A stretch of 64,000 nucleotides of DNA from Puniceicoccaceae bacterium (GCA_018402305.1 JAGYJE010000007.1:99054-163053), one strand, 5' to 3'; shown: positions 23,989 through 32,771, counted from the stretch's first letter. Notes: generated by a model not told the origin, from the sequence alone. Made by a program: numbers and translations.

Positions 23989-24552
23989 ATGGCAATTTGG
24001 TCACATACAGGTAAGGACAAGCTACGAAGAGGGCGTGTTTCAATACCGTTTGCCCGCTATTTCATAACAATGTGTGTGGAAGATCGCGTGCCGAAGCTAA
24101 CTTCTGGAGACCTACCAAACTCAATTCTCTGCTTACTGCGCTCCATGCACCTTGAAGGGGACATCGAGGTTATCTGTGCAACAACAATGCCGGATCATTT
24201 CCATATACTTTATCGATTGGGTCAGCAACTTTCGCTCAGTCAGGTTCAGGCTAAGATAAAATCAAAAACGAAGGCCAGCTTGGCGACTCAAGCAATCGCG
24301 TGGCAGGAGAATTATCATGAGCACCGCCTTCGCTACATAGTTTCGATGGATAGTTTTGCCCGATATATTTACCTAAACCCCTACCGGAAAGGATTGCTCC
24401 AGAAAGACAAAGTATGGCCACACTGGATCCTTAACAAAAACCACCGTCCCGAATTCACAGCTCATTTACTCAAAGGAAACCGACCCCCGCCCGAATGGCT
24501 CGAGACTCCCGATACCGCACAAGCTCTGGTGGATGCCGACCGTGACCTGTAG
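23989..24552 (+). CDS. REP-associated tyrosine transposase (RAYT, Y1/HUH family)
   Basis: Single-strand nuclease of the IS200/IS605 superfamily that acts on palindromic repeats rather than on its own insertion sequence. 187 residues. HUH pair in TMPDHFHILYRLG (~residues 64-76); candidate nucleophile Tyr in SFARYIYLNPYRKGLL (~residues 122-137); the LNPYRKGL motif is typical. N-terminal basic GRVSIPFARYFIT strand. It lies between palindromic arrays 2 and 3, each within ~70 bases, which are the expected substrate. Its lower GC than the arrays is notable. Intact and probably active or recently so. Confidence 0.88.
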   Translation: MAIWSHTGKDKLRRGRVSIPFARYFITMCVEDRVPKLTSGDLPNSILCLLRSMHLEGDIEVICATTMPDHFHILYRLGQQLSLSQVQAKIKSKTKASLATQAIAWQENYHEHRLRYIVSMDSFARYIYLNPYRKGLLQKDKVWPHWILNKNHRPEFTAHLLKGNRPPPEWLETPDTAQALVDADRDL

Positions 24553-25030
24553 TCTCCGAGCTCGCTCGGGCTCGCAGCGTTGTTGGCCGTCCGCCAGGCT
24601 AGGCGGCTTGGCGGGACGCAAGCCCGCGCGAGCGCGGACACCACAAAACCTACGTGGCGTCCGAGCTCGCTCGGGCTCGCAGTGTTGTAGGCCGTCCGCC
24701 AAGGCAACGCGGCTGGCAGGACGCCCGCGCGAGCGCGACACTACGTCCAGCGCGCGTCGGAGCTCGCTCGGGCTCGCAGTGTTGTAGGCCGTCCGCCAAG
24801 GCTAGGCGGCTGGCAGGACGCAAGCCCGCGCGAGCGCGGACACCACAAAACCTACGCAAGCCCGCGCGAGCGCGGACACTACAAATCCTAGGTGGCGTCC
24901 GAGCTCGCTCGGGCTCGCAGTGTTGTTGGCCGTCCGTCAAGGCTAGGCAGCCTGGCAGGACGCAAGCCCGCGCGAGCGCGGACACTACAAACCCTACGCA
25001 AGCCCGCGCGAGCGCGGACACTACAACAAC
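24550..25030. repeat. Palindromic repeat array 3 (about four ~105-bp units, partly degraded)
   Basis: Units start near 24554, 24654, 24755 and 24892; the third is degenerate and two extra copies of the right arm (CCCGCGCGAGCGCGGACAC) follow, at ~24859 and ~25003. Starts immediately at the RAYT stop and ends at the stop of the 25036-25854 gene. Confidence 0.93.
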
Positions 25031-25035
25031 ACAAC

Positions 25036-25854
25036 CTAGGCAAAAAAGGGATTTCGGGTTCGCTCGTTGCCAACGGTTGTGACTGGGCCATGACCAGGGC
25101 AAAGCAGCGTTGCGCCCGGCAGGCTCAAAATCTGTTCGCGTATCTGTTGAATTGCCGTCTTGTAGCTGTGGGCGGCCTTTCCCATGGAGAGGCAAAAGAG
25201 CGCATCGCCGACAAAAGCAAGGGTTCCCGATTTGCCGGAGATCACGTAGCTTAAAGCTCCGGGCGAGTGTCCGGCCGTCAAGCGCGTCTCCACATTGAGC
25301 TCCCCACAGGGCAGGATTTCGCCCGCCGTGAGGGGAGCCGTATCGTCGATGAGCTCACCCTCAGGACAATAAACAGAAAGGTCCGGATGAGCCCTCCGCA
25401 CCGCATCGAGGGCCGCGATATGATCGCGGTGCGTATGCGTCAAGAGAAGCCCCTTCAGGCGCAGCCCCCGGCTTTCGACTTCGGCCAGGAGCGGATCCGC
25501 ATCGGCGCCGGTATCAATGGCAAAGGCTTCGTTGCCGTTCCAAAAGATATAGTTGTTGACCGTCATTTCCGCATACCCAGGCACCGGGAAGGACGTATTA
25601 AAAAGCCGCACCCAGTCCGGCAGGGCTGTCTGGGGATACCAGGCGGATTCCCCCATGGCCACAAGCGGCTCGGGCGCGAGGCCAAGCGCCAAGGCGACGG
25701 CGCGCAGCGCCTGGGCATTGAACGTTCCATTCAACAACGATTCGGCGGCCGCTTTATCCAGGCCGCTTTTGACAGCCAACTCGTCCGACCCAATCCTGAG
25801 CCCGGCCATGGCTTTGCCGATAACGTCGTGAAAATCATCTTCTAACCGTATCAT
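25036..25854 (-). CDS. Metallo-beta-lactamase-fold hydrolase with N-terminal helical (HTH-like) domain
   Basis: Start at 25854 (MIRLEDDFHDVIG) chosen because the upstream extension only reads through upp in another frame; 272 residues. Residues ~1-75 look like an XRE-type helix-turn-helix (IGSDELAVKSGLDKAAAESL, ALRAVALALGL), followed by the hydrolase core with LLLTHTHRDHIAALD (HxHxDH), LTAGHSPGALSYVI, FVGDALF and LCPGHGPVTTVG. Ends in ERTRNPFFA, similar to its paralogue at 22644-23276. It follows upp by 7 bases as last gene of the nucleoside salvage operon. Whether the N-terminal domain binds DNA is open. Confidence 0.82.
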   Translation of the reverse strand: MIRLEDDFHDVIGKAMAGLRIGSDELAVKSGLDKAAAESLLNGTFNAQALRAVALALGLAPEPLVAMGESAWYPQTALPDWVRLFNTSFPVPGYAEMTVNNYIFWNGNEAFAIDTGADADPLLAEVESRGLRLKGLLLTHTHRDHIAALDAVRRAHPDLSVYCPEGELIDDTAPLTAGEILPCGELNVETRLTAGHSPGALSYVISGKSGTLAFVGDALFCLSMGKAAHSYKTAIQQIREQILSLPGATLLCPGHGPVTTVGNERTRNPFFA

Positions 25855-25861
25855 CACCCTA

Positions 25862-26488
25862 TCAGGTATTGAACAAACGATCGCCAAAATCCCCGAGACC
25901 CGGCAGGATATACTTTCGCTCATTAAGTTGCCGATCGATCTTGCCGGCGATGACCGGCACATCCGGATGTTCTTTTTGAAAGGCAGCGAGGCCCTCGGGT
26001 GCCGCGATGACGCAAACCATGCAGACCCGCTTCGCTCCATGCGCTTTGATTTGGGCCACGCACTGGGCGGCCGAGCCACCGGTCGCCAGCATAGGATCGA
26101 GTACAAAAACTTGAGTGCTGGCGCTCAGATCCGGCATTTTTGCATAGTAGCAACTCGCTTCCGCAGTGACCTCGTCGCGCTCCAGCCCGATGTAGCCGAC
26201 ACTGGACCCCGGGATGATACTCATAGCCGGTTCCAGCATACCCAAACCGGCCCGCAGGATGGGCACAAAGACGACGCCCGGGCTCAGCCGGGCTCCCTGC
26301 GTCACCTCCAGCGGTGTGGTGACTTCCATCGACTCGAGCGCGAGCAAGCGGGCCGCTTCGACCATGATCACCTCCGTTATTCCCCGACTACAGCGCCGAA
26401 ATTCCGAAGCCTGTGTCCGTTGATCACGGAGGATCGTCAGGTAGTGCTGAACAAGCGGATGGTCGGATAGATCTTGAATCATTTTCAT
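25862..26488 (-). CDS. upp: Uracil phosphoribosyltransferase
   Basis: Converts uracil and PRPP to UMP. 208 residues, standard length. LRDQRTQASEFRR near the N-terminus, GVVFVPILRAGLGM, and the PRPP-binding loop FVLDPMLATGGSA; C-terminal DRQLNERKYILPGLGDFGDR is the uracil-binding hallmark. ATG overlaps the stop of the upstream purine nucleoside phosphorylase (TAATG), so the two are translationally coupled. Confidence 0.96.
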   Translation of the reverse strand: MKMIQDLSDHPLVQHYLTILRDQRTQASEFRRCSRGITEVIMVEAARLLALESMEVTTPLEVTQGARLSPGVVFVPILRAGLGMLEPAMSIIPGSSVGYIGLERDEVTAEASCYYAKMPDLSASTQVFVLDPMLATGGSAAQCVAQIKAHGAKRVCMVCVIAAPEGLAAFQKEHPDVPVIAGKIDRQLNERKYILPGLGDFGDRLFNT

Positions 26489-27285
26489 TATGCTAGCGCA
26501 ATCGCGGCGGTGAGCAAGTCTGCAAACTGCGGGCGCACCCGGCCAGCGGTTTCAGTGACCTCCTCATGCGTCAGGGGTGTCTTCGAAATGCCCGCCGCCG
26601 CATTGGTGATGCAGGATATAGCGAGCACGCGCATGGCCAGCTTACGGGCCACAATGGCTTCGGGCACAGTGGACATGCCCACGGCGTCGGCACCGAGCTT
26701 GGCAAAGGCGCGTACTTCAGCGGGTGTTTCAAAGCTGGGGCCGGTGGTCGCCAGATAGACACCCTCCCTCAGCCCGACTCCCTGCGACGCAGCCCAAGCG
26801 TGCAAGCCCCTGCGCAATGACCGGTCATAGACCTCGGTCATGTCGGGGAATGGCACGCCCTCCTTGCCCTGCCAGCCGATCAGTGGGTTCGTACCCAGGG
26901 CATTGATGTGATCGCTCAGCAACATGAAATCACCTGAAACAAAATCCGGGTGAATGCCACCCGCCGCGTTGGTGATATACAGAGTCCGGACACCGAGCGC
27001 ATGCATCAGCCGGATCGGCTTTGTAACCTCGGCCATCGAGTAGCCCTCATAAAAGTGAAAGCGCCCCTGCATGCAAATGACCCGCTTCTCCTCAACGGTG
27101 CCGTAAACAAATTGCCCGGCATGCCCCTCCACCGTGGACACGGGGAAGCCCTCGATCTCGCTGTAGGGCAGGCGCCCTGCGACTTCAATCCGATCGTCCG
27201 CGAAAAAGCCCAGCCCGGATCCGAGGATCAGGCCAATCTCGGGTTGAAAGGAAGCGAGTGGTTCGGGTAGTTCTGGTAGTTGCAT
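26488..27285 (-). CDS. punA: Purine-nucleoside phosphorylase (trimeric type)
   Basis: Phosphorolysis of (deoxy)inosine and guanosine to base and pentose-1-phosphate. 265 residues. Phosphate loop LILGSGLGFFAD, GRFHFYEGYSM, ITNAAGGIHPDFVSGDFML with LLSDHIN, and the purine site around GPSFETPAEVRAF and GMSTVPEAIVAR, all of the mammalian-type (PNP/MTAP) family rather than the hexameric DeoD. Middle gene of deoA-punA-upp. Confidence 0.94.
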   Translation of the reverse strand: MQLPELPEPLASFQPEIGLILGSGLGFFADDRIEVAGRLPYSEIEGFPVSTVEGHAGQFVYGTVEEKRVICMQGRFHFYEGYSMAEVTKPIRLMHALGVRTLYITNAAGGIHPDFVSGDFMLLSDHINALGTNPLIGWQGKEGVPFPDMTEVYDRSLRRGLHAWAASQGVGLREGVYLATTGPSFETPAEVRAFAKLGADAVGMSTVPEAIVARKLAMRVLAISCITNAAAGISKTPLTHEEVTETAGRVRPQFADLLTAAIALA

Positions 27286-27309
27286 TATTTTGGTTATTTT
27301 TTGGAGGCG

Positions 27310-28629
27310 TCACCCCACAATCCGATCCACGATGAGCGGCTGCGGCGCAACCGGTTCAGGAGAGAGGCCGATTGCCAAACGCAGCCGCTCGACGACCCTG
27401 TCGACTTTCGTCGCATCATTAAAGTGGATACGGACGAGCGGCTCGCCCGGTTCGATGAGATCGCCTTCTTTCTTTAATAGCTCAAATCCGACGGCCGGAT
27501 CAATCACCGCCTCCATACTGGAGCGCCCGGCCCCGAGTACACAGGCCGCCTGGCCAAAGCCATGGGCATCCAGGCGGGCCAAATAGAGGGGCTCTGCATT
27601 CTCCGCATCGATTTCAACACAGTGGTCAGTCAACGGCAGCCGCTCATAGTCGTCCACCACACGGGGGTCGCCGCCCTGCGCTTCAACCAACTGGCGAAAG
27701 GCCTCCAACGCGGCGCCACTTTGGATCGCCTTTTCCAGCGTCGTGCGGGCGGCGGCCGCATCCGCCTCCAGCCCACCCAGCCGCAGCATTTCCGCGCACA
27801 AAGCGTAGGTCACTTCCATCAAATCCTCCGGCCCCTCTCCGCGCAGGCAATCCATCGCCTCGATGACTTCCAGCGAGTTACCGATCATCCGGCCCAGCGG
27901 CTGCTCCATTCGCGTGAGCAAAGCCGAGGTCGGTTGCCCCATGCTGCTGGCAATCGCCACCAATGACTGCGCCAGCTTCCGCCCATCCGCCTCGTTCGCC
28001 ATAAAGGCACCCCGACCAAATTTCACATCGAGCACGAGGGCGTCGATCCCCTCTGCCAGCTTTTTGCTCAGAATGCTGGCGCAGAGCAGCGGAATGCTCT
28101 CAACCGTGCCCGTCACGTCGCGCAAGGCATACAGCTTACGGTCGGCGGGCACCATATCCGCCGACTGGCCAATCATCGCCTGGTGAATCTCCAAAAGTTG
28201 GCGACGATAGGTGGCGTCATCCAACTGTGTGCTGAAGCCAGGGATCGCATCCAATTTATCCAAGGTGCCGCCGGTGTGCCCAAGCCCGCGTCCGCTCATC
28301 ATGGGCACGCAGAGTCCGCAGGCAGCGGCGAGCGGGGCCAAAATCAGAGAGACCTTATCGCCCACCCCACCGGTGGAATGCTTATCAACCTTGGGCCGGG
28401 TGATCTCGGGCAGCTTAACCACCCGCCCCGAACGCATCATGGCCTCGGTCAGCCAACCGGTCTCCTCATGGGTCATGCCCCGTAGCAGAATCGCCATGAG
28501 CAGCGCGCTGGATTGGTAGTCTTTGAACTCGCCGGAGACGACCCCCGAGACAAAGGCCTCCACCTCCTCGCGTTCCAGTTGGTGGCCATCCCGTTTGCGG
28601 GCGATGATCTCTTGGGGCAATCTTTTCAT
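27310..28629 (-). CDS. deoA: Thymidine/pyrimidine-nucleoside phosphorylase
   Basis: Phosphorolysis of thymidine, deoxyuridine or uridine. Start at MKRLPQEIIARKRDG (28629) preferred over the tandem upstream ATG at 28641; 439 residues. DGHQLEREEVEAFV, KHSTGGVGDKVSLI (phosphate site), SGRGLGHTGGTLDKLDAIPG and VLDVKFGRGAFM are family signatures; the C-terminal domain is complete. First gene of the salvage operon, giving pyrimidine bases that upp could re-use as UMP. Confidence 0.93.
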   Translation of the reverse strand: MKRLPQEIIARKRDGHQLEREEVEAFVSGVVSGEFKDYQSSALLMAILLRGMTHEETGWLTEAMMRSGRVVKLPEITRPKVDKHSTGGVGDKVSLILAPLAAACGLCVPMMSGRGLGHTGGTLDKLDAIPGFSTQLDDATYRRQLLEIHQAMIGQSADMVPADRKLYALRDVTGTVESIPLLCASILSKKLAEGIDALVLDVKFGRGAFMANEADGRKLAQSLVAIASSMGQPTSALLTRMEQPLGRMIGNSLEVIEAMDCLRGEGPEDLMEVTYALCAEMLRLGGLEADAAAARTTLEKAIQSGAALEAFRQLVEAQGGDPRVVDDYERLPLTDHCVEIDAENAEPLYLARLDAHGFGQAACVLGAGRSSMEAVIDPAVGFELLKKEGDLIEPGEPLVRIHFNDATKVDRVVERLRLAIGLSPEPVAPQPLIVDRIVG

Positions 28630-28685
28630 CATTCTTCTCAATTTCCGTTTGATTCCCCACGATGTCCAGCTAGATTCATTCCCAA

Positions 28686-28863
28686 CCCTGCAGTGTTCGA
28701 GAATTAACGGAGTATCTGTCCTTTACTCTTTAGCAATCGGGAGCTGACCCTCGCGGGCCGCTGTCAAGCCGCCAACCGGAAGACAAAAGTCAGCGAGGAA
28801 GCACCCACCTTAGACGCAAAAGGCTAAGATCTCCCCTTAAGACGGCACATGCGGGGCCTTTTT
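28686..28863 (+). ncRNA. ssrS: Probable 6S RNA
   Basis: 6S RNA mimics an open promoter and sequesters RNA polymerase. A closing stem can be drawn between CCCTGCAGTGT (28686-28696) and GCACATGCGGGG (28845-28856), 11 pairs with one bulge, followed by a T tract. Inside are unpaired purine/pyrimidine-rich strands and an apical arm closed by CCTCGC / GCGAGG with TGTC / GACA within, ending in GAAGCACCCACCTT, a form often seen on the 3' side of the bubble in bacterial 6S RNAs. Length ~178 nt is right. Assigned from structure and memory of the family, not from a covariance search. Confidence 0.55.
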
Positions 28864-28929
28864 ATTTTTTAACCGATTCCTACTGATTCCGCCCCCCGCA
28901 CGCCGCAAGCCGCCCACCGCAAGGCCTTG

Positions 28930-29937
28930 ATGAACGCCGCCCCTCCAGACCCCCTGCCCCGGCTTCTGACCCGGCTCCGCCAAGGCCTGCAGTCGGGCCC
29001 GATCAGTTACCGGGATTATATTGAGACGGTGCTCTACGCCGAGCATGTCGGCTACTACACCCAGCCCCGGGACCGTGTGGGCCGGAGCCCGCGAAGCGAT
29101 TTCTACACGGCCGAGAGCCTCGGCCGCGTCTTTGCGCAACTCGTGACCACCGCCGCCCAAGACCTGCTGCCTCCGGGACAGGCCGAGACCAGCACCTTCA
29201 TCGAAATCGCCGCAGAGCCGGATAAGGCCCTGCTTGATTATTTGCCGGAGCACCCCTTCGCCGGGCAACGCGTCATTCGCCAGGGCGAGCCGATCAATCC
29301 CGGTGGACCCGTCGTCATTTTCGCCAACGAGTGGCTCGATGCCCTCCCCTTTCACCGGCTCATTTTCCAGGATGGTCGCTGGCGGGAGCGCGGCGTTGCG
29401 CTTGGACCAAACGATTCGCTGGACTCTGTTTTACTCGACGAATGGACGCCGCCCGTGCAGGCCGCGGCTGCCCGCCTGCCGAAAGAGATCGAAGACGGCT
29501 ACGAGCTCGACTGGCCGCTCGAAGCCGAGACAGTTCTGGCCAACTTGCTTCGAGAAGACTGGACCGGGCTCATCCTCCTCTTTGATTACGGGCGCACCTG
29601 GGAATCCCTGCTCCAGGATCATCCGAGCGGCACGGCCCGAACCTACCGTGCCCACGCCCAAGGCAGTGATCTTCTGGAGGACCCGGGGCGCCGCGACATC
29701 ACCTGCGACGTGAACTGGACCCCTCTGCTGGCCGAGATGGAAGCGGCAGGTTTGCGGTCCGTTACCTTGGAGAGTCAGGAATCCTTCCTCGTGCAACGCG
29801 CCGGGCGCGCCGCCGAGGCCATCGTGGCGGGCAGCGCGGGCAGCTTCAGCCCGGACCGCCAGACACTGATGGAACTCATCCACCCCGCCAACATGGGACA
29901 ACGCTTTCAAGTCCTCTGGGGCTTGCGCGGGTCTTGA
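28930..29937 (+). CDS. SAM-dependent methyltransferase, MidA/NDUFAF7 family (DUF185)
   Basis: Family proteins methylate an arginine on a respiratory complex subunit in mitochondria; the bacterial role is less clear. Start ATG 28930 (preceded by TTG in frame); 335 residues. N-terminal ISYRDYIETVLYAEHVGYYT, then SPRSDFYTAESLGRVFAQLV typical of the family, FANEWLDALPFHRL after the SAM-binding strand, and LLFDYGRTWESLL. The usual glycine-rich ExGxG SAM loop is here IEIAAEPD, slightly degenerate. Converges with mpl. Sits just downstream of the 6S RNA candidate. Confidence 0.82.
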   Translation: MNAAPPDPLPRLLTRLRQGLQSGPISYRDYIETVLYAEHVGYYTQPRDRVGRSPRSDFYTAESLGRVFAQLVTTAAQDLLPPGQAETSTFIEIAAEPDKALLDYLPEHPFAGQRVIRQGEPINPGGPVVIFANEWLDALPFHRLIFQDGRWRERGVALGPNDSLDSVLLDEWTPPVQAAAARLPKEIEDGYELDWPLEAETVLANLLREDWTGLILLFDYGRTWESLLQDHPSGTARTYRAHAQGSDLLEDPGRRDITCDVNWTPLLAEMEAAGLRSVTLESQESFLVQRAGRAAEAIVAGSAGSFSPDRQTLMELIHPANMGQRFQVLWGLRGS

Positions 29938-29955
29938 CTGGCTACCTACAGCAAT

Positions 29956-31392
29956 TCAACGATTAGCCAAACTTGCGGCGAGCGAAGACGGCAGCCCATC
30001 GAACGATCCATTCGTGAAGAAAACGATCAGTTCGCCGCGGTCGGAAACCGGCTCGCGGGCTTCTGCAATGAGCGTTCGCTCCAGGTAGTGCAGGAGGTCG
30101 ACATTTTTCGTAAAAGCCACGGCCTCGCCACCGGCGGCGTTGAGGGCGGCCGCCATCGCGGCAGTGTCGAGCCGTTCGCCCTCGGCCATGCGCTCCGCGC
30201 GATGGACCGCACCGAAACAAACCCGGTCGGCTTGACCGAGTGCCACCTGGAACTCTGCCTGGAAGCGGGCCGTTGCCGCCGTATTGCTGCGCGGCTCAAA
30301 GCAAACCGTCATGCGGCGGCCGGGGTAAGCGGCCCGCAGGGCCTCGATGGCGGCGGCCACGGCGGTGGGATGGTGTGCAAAGTCCTCCAGCACGACGGCC
30401 GCCTCCCCGGCGTGGAGCACATCCTGCCGACGCCGCACGCCGCGGAAGCGGGTCAGCGCGGAGAGGTCAAACTCAGTGGGGTCGCCACAGCCGCTGGCCA
30501 GCGCGGCCGCGAGCGCAGCCATGGCGGCATTGCGCGCGTTGAAAAGCCCGTGCATGGGCCAGCGCACCCGCGCCCACGGCGACCCCTGCCAGACCAGCTC
30601 GAAGGACGCACCCTCCGGGCCGTCTTCAAATGCCTGGATCACCAAATCGTTGGCAAGGCCCACCCCCACCCGCAGGACATGGGTCCAGGGGGCGGGCAGT
30701 AGCGCGGCGATATTGGCATCGTCCCCATTGACCAGCGCGTAGCCCGAGGCCGGCAGGATACGGAGAAAGTGCCGAAAGCTGCGCTGCACGTCCTCAAGGT
30801 CGCGAAAAATGTCCGCATGGTCAAATTCCAGATTGTTCAACACGGCAATCTGCGGCCGGTAGTGGATGAACTTACTGCGTTTGTCGAAAAAAGCGGAATC
30901 ATACTCATCGCCTTCAATGACAAAGGGCCGACCGCTGCCGAGCTTCGCCCCGCCGGGCAGATCCTGCGGCACGCCACCGATCAACCAACCCGGCTGGGTG
31001 CCGGCTGCCTCCAGCAAATAAGCGGTCAGCGTCGAGGTGGTGGTTTTACCGTGTGTTCCAGTAATCACAACAGGCCGCCGCCCGGCCAGCACCGTATCGT
31101 GAAAAAGAGCCGGCAGCGAAACAAAGGGAATCGCTGATTGATCGAGCAACCACTCGACCTCGGGGTTGCCCCGGCTCATGGCATTGCCCACCACCACCAG
31201 ATCCGGTGCCAGTGCCGACAAACGTCCCGCATCGAAGCCTTCCAGCAGCTCGATACCCGCATCCGAGAGGACGTCTGACATCGGCGGATAGGCCCCCGCA
31301 TCGCACCCCAGCACCGTATGCCCCTGCGCTTGGACGAGGAGCGCGGCATTGCCCATGGCCGTGCCGCAGATTCCCATGAAGTAGATCCGCAT
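29956..31392 (-). CDS. mpl: UDP-N-acetylmuramate:L-alanyl-gamma-D-glutamyl-meso-DAP ligase
   Basis: Murein-peptide recycling: joins the recovered tripeptide to UDP-MurNAc. 478 residues. Mur-ligase fold: N-terminal MRIYFMGICGTAMGNAALLV (UDP binding), ATP loop ITGTHGKTTTSTL, IEGDEYDSAFFDKRSKF with the Mpl-specific carbamoylated-lysine region, and a C-terminal domain with VLEDFAHHPTAVAAAIEALR. The IEGDEYD and DFAHHPTA forms separate Mpl from MurC. Between midA (converging) and fabD (11 bases upstream, same strand). Confidence 0.93.
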   Translation of the reverse strand: MRIYFMGICGTAMGNAALLVQAQGHTVLGCDAGAYPPMSDVLSDAGIELLEGFDAGRLSALAPDLVVVGNAMSRGNPEVEWLLDQSAIPFVSLPALFHDTVLAGRRPVVITGTHGKTTTSTLTAYLLEAAGTQPGWLIGGVPQDLPGGAKLGSGRPFVIEGDEYDSAFFDKRSKFIHYRPQIAVLNNLEFDHADIFRDLEDVQRSFRHFLRILPASGYALVNGDDANIAALLPAPWTHVLRVGVGLANDLVIQAFEDGPEGASFELVWQGSPWARVRWPMHGLFNARNAAMAALAAALASGCGDPTEFDLSALTRFRGVRRRQDVLHAGEAAVVLEDFAHHPTAVAAAIEALRAAYPGRRMTVCFEPRSNTAATARFQAEFQVALGQADRVCFGAVHRAERMAEGERLDTAAMAAALNAAGGEAVAFTKNVDLLHYLERTLIAEAREPVSDRGELIVFFTNGSFDGLPSSLAASLANR

Positions 31393-31403
31393 AGCGCGCT
31401 GCC

Positions 31404-32309
31404 CTAGGCAGGAATCTCGGTGAATTCGCTCATCGGCGTAACGATCAGTGCCTTATCGATCCGTTTGGCAAAACCGGCCAAGACCTTGCCCGGTCCGCAT
31501 TCGTAGAAGCGGTCAATCCCGTTTTCCGCGGCCATGTTCCGCAGGTTATCCTCAAAACGCACCGTCGAGACGACTTGGGCGACGAGGGCCTCCTTAATCA
31601 TCGTGGGGTCACTGATCCGGCCACCGGTCACGTTCGTATAAACCGCAATCTTCGGCGCGGCAAAGTCGACGTCTTTGATGAAGGCAGCAAAAGCATCGCG
31701 CGCCGGTGCCATGAGGCGACTGTGGTAGGCGCCGGCCACGTTGAGCGGCTTGCAGAGCTTAAAGCGCCCCTTTGAGGCCTCAACGGCTTCGAGGACCTTG
31801 GCGTGATCCCCCGAGATCACGATCTGGCCGGGGCAGTTCAGGTTGGCCATTTCGATACCAAACTCCTCGCAAAACGCCTGCACCGCGTCGGGCTCGCCCC
31901 CGATCACAGCGGCCATGCCGCCTTTTGTCGCATCGCAGGCGAGTTGCATCAGGCGACCCCGCTCGGCAACGAGCCGTAAGCCGGTCGCAAAATCATAGAC
32001 CCCGGCAGCCGCCAGAGCGGTCAGCTCACCAAGACTCAGTCCGCAGGCAGCCTTGAGCCCCCCCAGAAGTCCCCGCTCCTCGAGAATGCGGAAAAGCACG
32101 TAGCCCTGCACATACAATGCGGGCTGGCAGACCTTGGTTTCTGTCAGCGCCGCCTCCGGCCCATCAAAGCAAAGCGATTTCAAGTCCCAGCCGAGCACGG
32201 CGTTGGCCTCATCGTAGAGGGCCCGCGCCGTGGCCGAGTTATCGTAAAGAGAGCGCCCCATCCCCACGGTCTGGGCACCCTGTCCGGAAAAAAGTAATCC
32301 TGTCGCCAT
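31404..32309 (-). CDS. fabD: Malonyl-CoA:ACP transacylase
   Basis: Loads malonyl groups on acyl carrier protein for fatty acid synthesis. 301 residues, usual size. LLFSGQGAQTVGMGRSLY at the N-terminus, nucleophile Ser in CGLSLGELTALAAAG, LRLVAERGRLMQ with the malonate-binding Arg, and catalytic His in AGAYHSRLM. C-terminal QVVSTVRFEDNLRNM and ECGPGKVLAGF fit. No other fab genes are nearby; it shares direction with mpl. Confidence 0.95.
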   Translation of the reverse strand: MATGLLFSGQGAQTVGMGRSLYDNSATARALYDEANAVLGWDLKSLCFDGPEAALTETKVCQPALYVQGYVLFRILEERGLLGGLKAACGLSLGELTALAAAGVYDFATGLRLVAERGRLMQLACDATKGGMAAVIGGEPDAVQAFCEEFGIEMANLNCPGQIVISGDHAKVLEAVEASKGRFKLCKPLNVAGAYHSRLMAPARDAFAAFIKDVDFAAPKIAVYTNVTGGRISDPTMIKEALVAQVVSTVRFEDNLRNMAAENGIDRFYECGPGKVLAGFAKRIDKALIVTPMSEFTEIPA

Positions 32310-32431
32310 AGTCTATCTGTTTGTTTTTGAAAAAAGAGCCAACAGTCATTGCCACCTCGGAAAACAGAGGCAATCCAGAAAACGGACGGAGATCGGTTGC
32401 AAGGAATTGAACCGCGCATTGACTGCCCGCT

Positions 32432-32704
32432 GTGCCACTCCCCCGCTCCTACCATCCGGATTACTATCTACCCTTCCCCCCAGGGCACCCCTTCCTCATG
32501 GAAAAGTTCCCCGATGCCCACGCCCTGCTGCGGGATGCCGTCGACGTGCGCCCGCCTATGCAATTGACGCGGGCCGACCTGGAGCGCGTCCACCGCCCTG
32601 CGGCCTCCCTTGTCGTCCTCTACGGTGGCGGCTACCACCGCTCCCCCGGAAAAACCGGCTCACTCCATGCCCAGACGATCCGTCGCGCCGCGCAAGCTCT
32701 TTGA
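32432..32704 (+). pseudogene. Histone-deacetylase-like (AcuC/HDAC family) gene with large internal deletion
   Basis: The 90-codon frame begins [20 protein letters not shown] and TRADLERVH, matching the N-terminus of bacterial HDAC-like amidohydrolases, then jumps after HRPAAS to [17 protein letters not shown] and HAQTIRRAA, matching their C-terminus. All zinc and catalytic histidines of the middle domain are absent, so about 200 residues have been lost in frame. Not expected to be an enzyme; could be transcribed as a short product. Confidence 0.6.
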
Positions 32705-32771
32705 GCAGGCCCCGACTGCCCAAACGCGAAGGCGTTCGGCTACCTGTTTGGGCACAACGCAATCTTCTTGA

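Noticed and set aside
20571..25030. CRISPR arrays
   Set aside because: Units are ~105 bp with no unique spacers, are full palindromes, and no cas genes are nearby; a RAYT is.
20533..25082. Many long GC-rich ORFs rich in RARAG/SDAT/GRPTT on both strands
   Set aside because: They are translations of the 105-bp palindromic repeat in all frames, repeat with the unit period and match no protein pattern.
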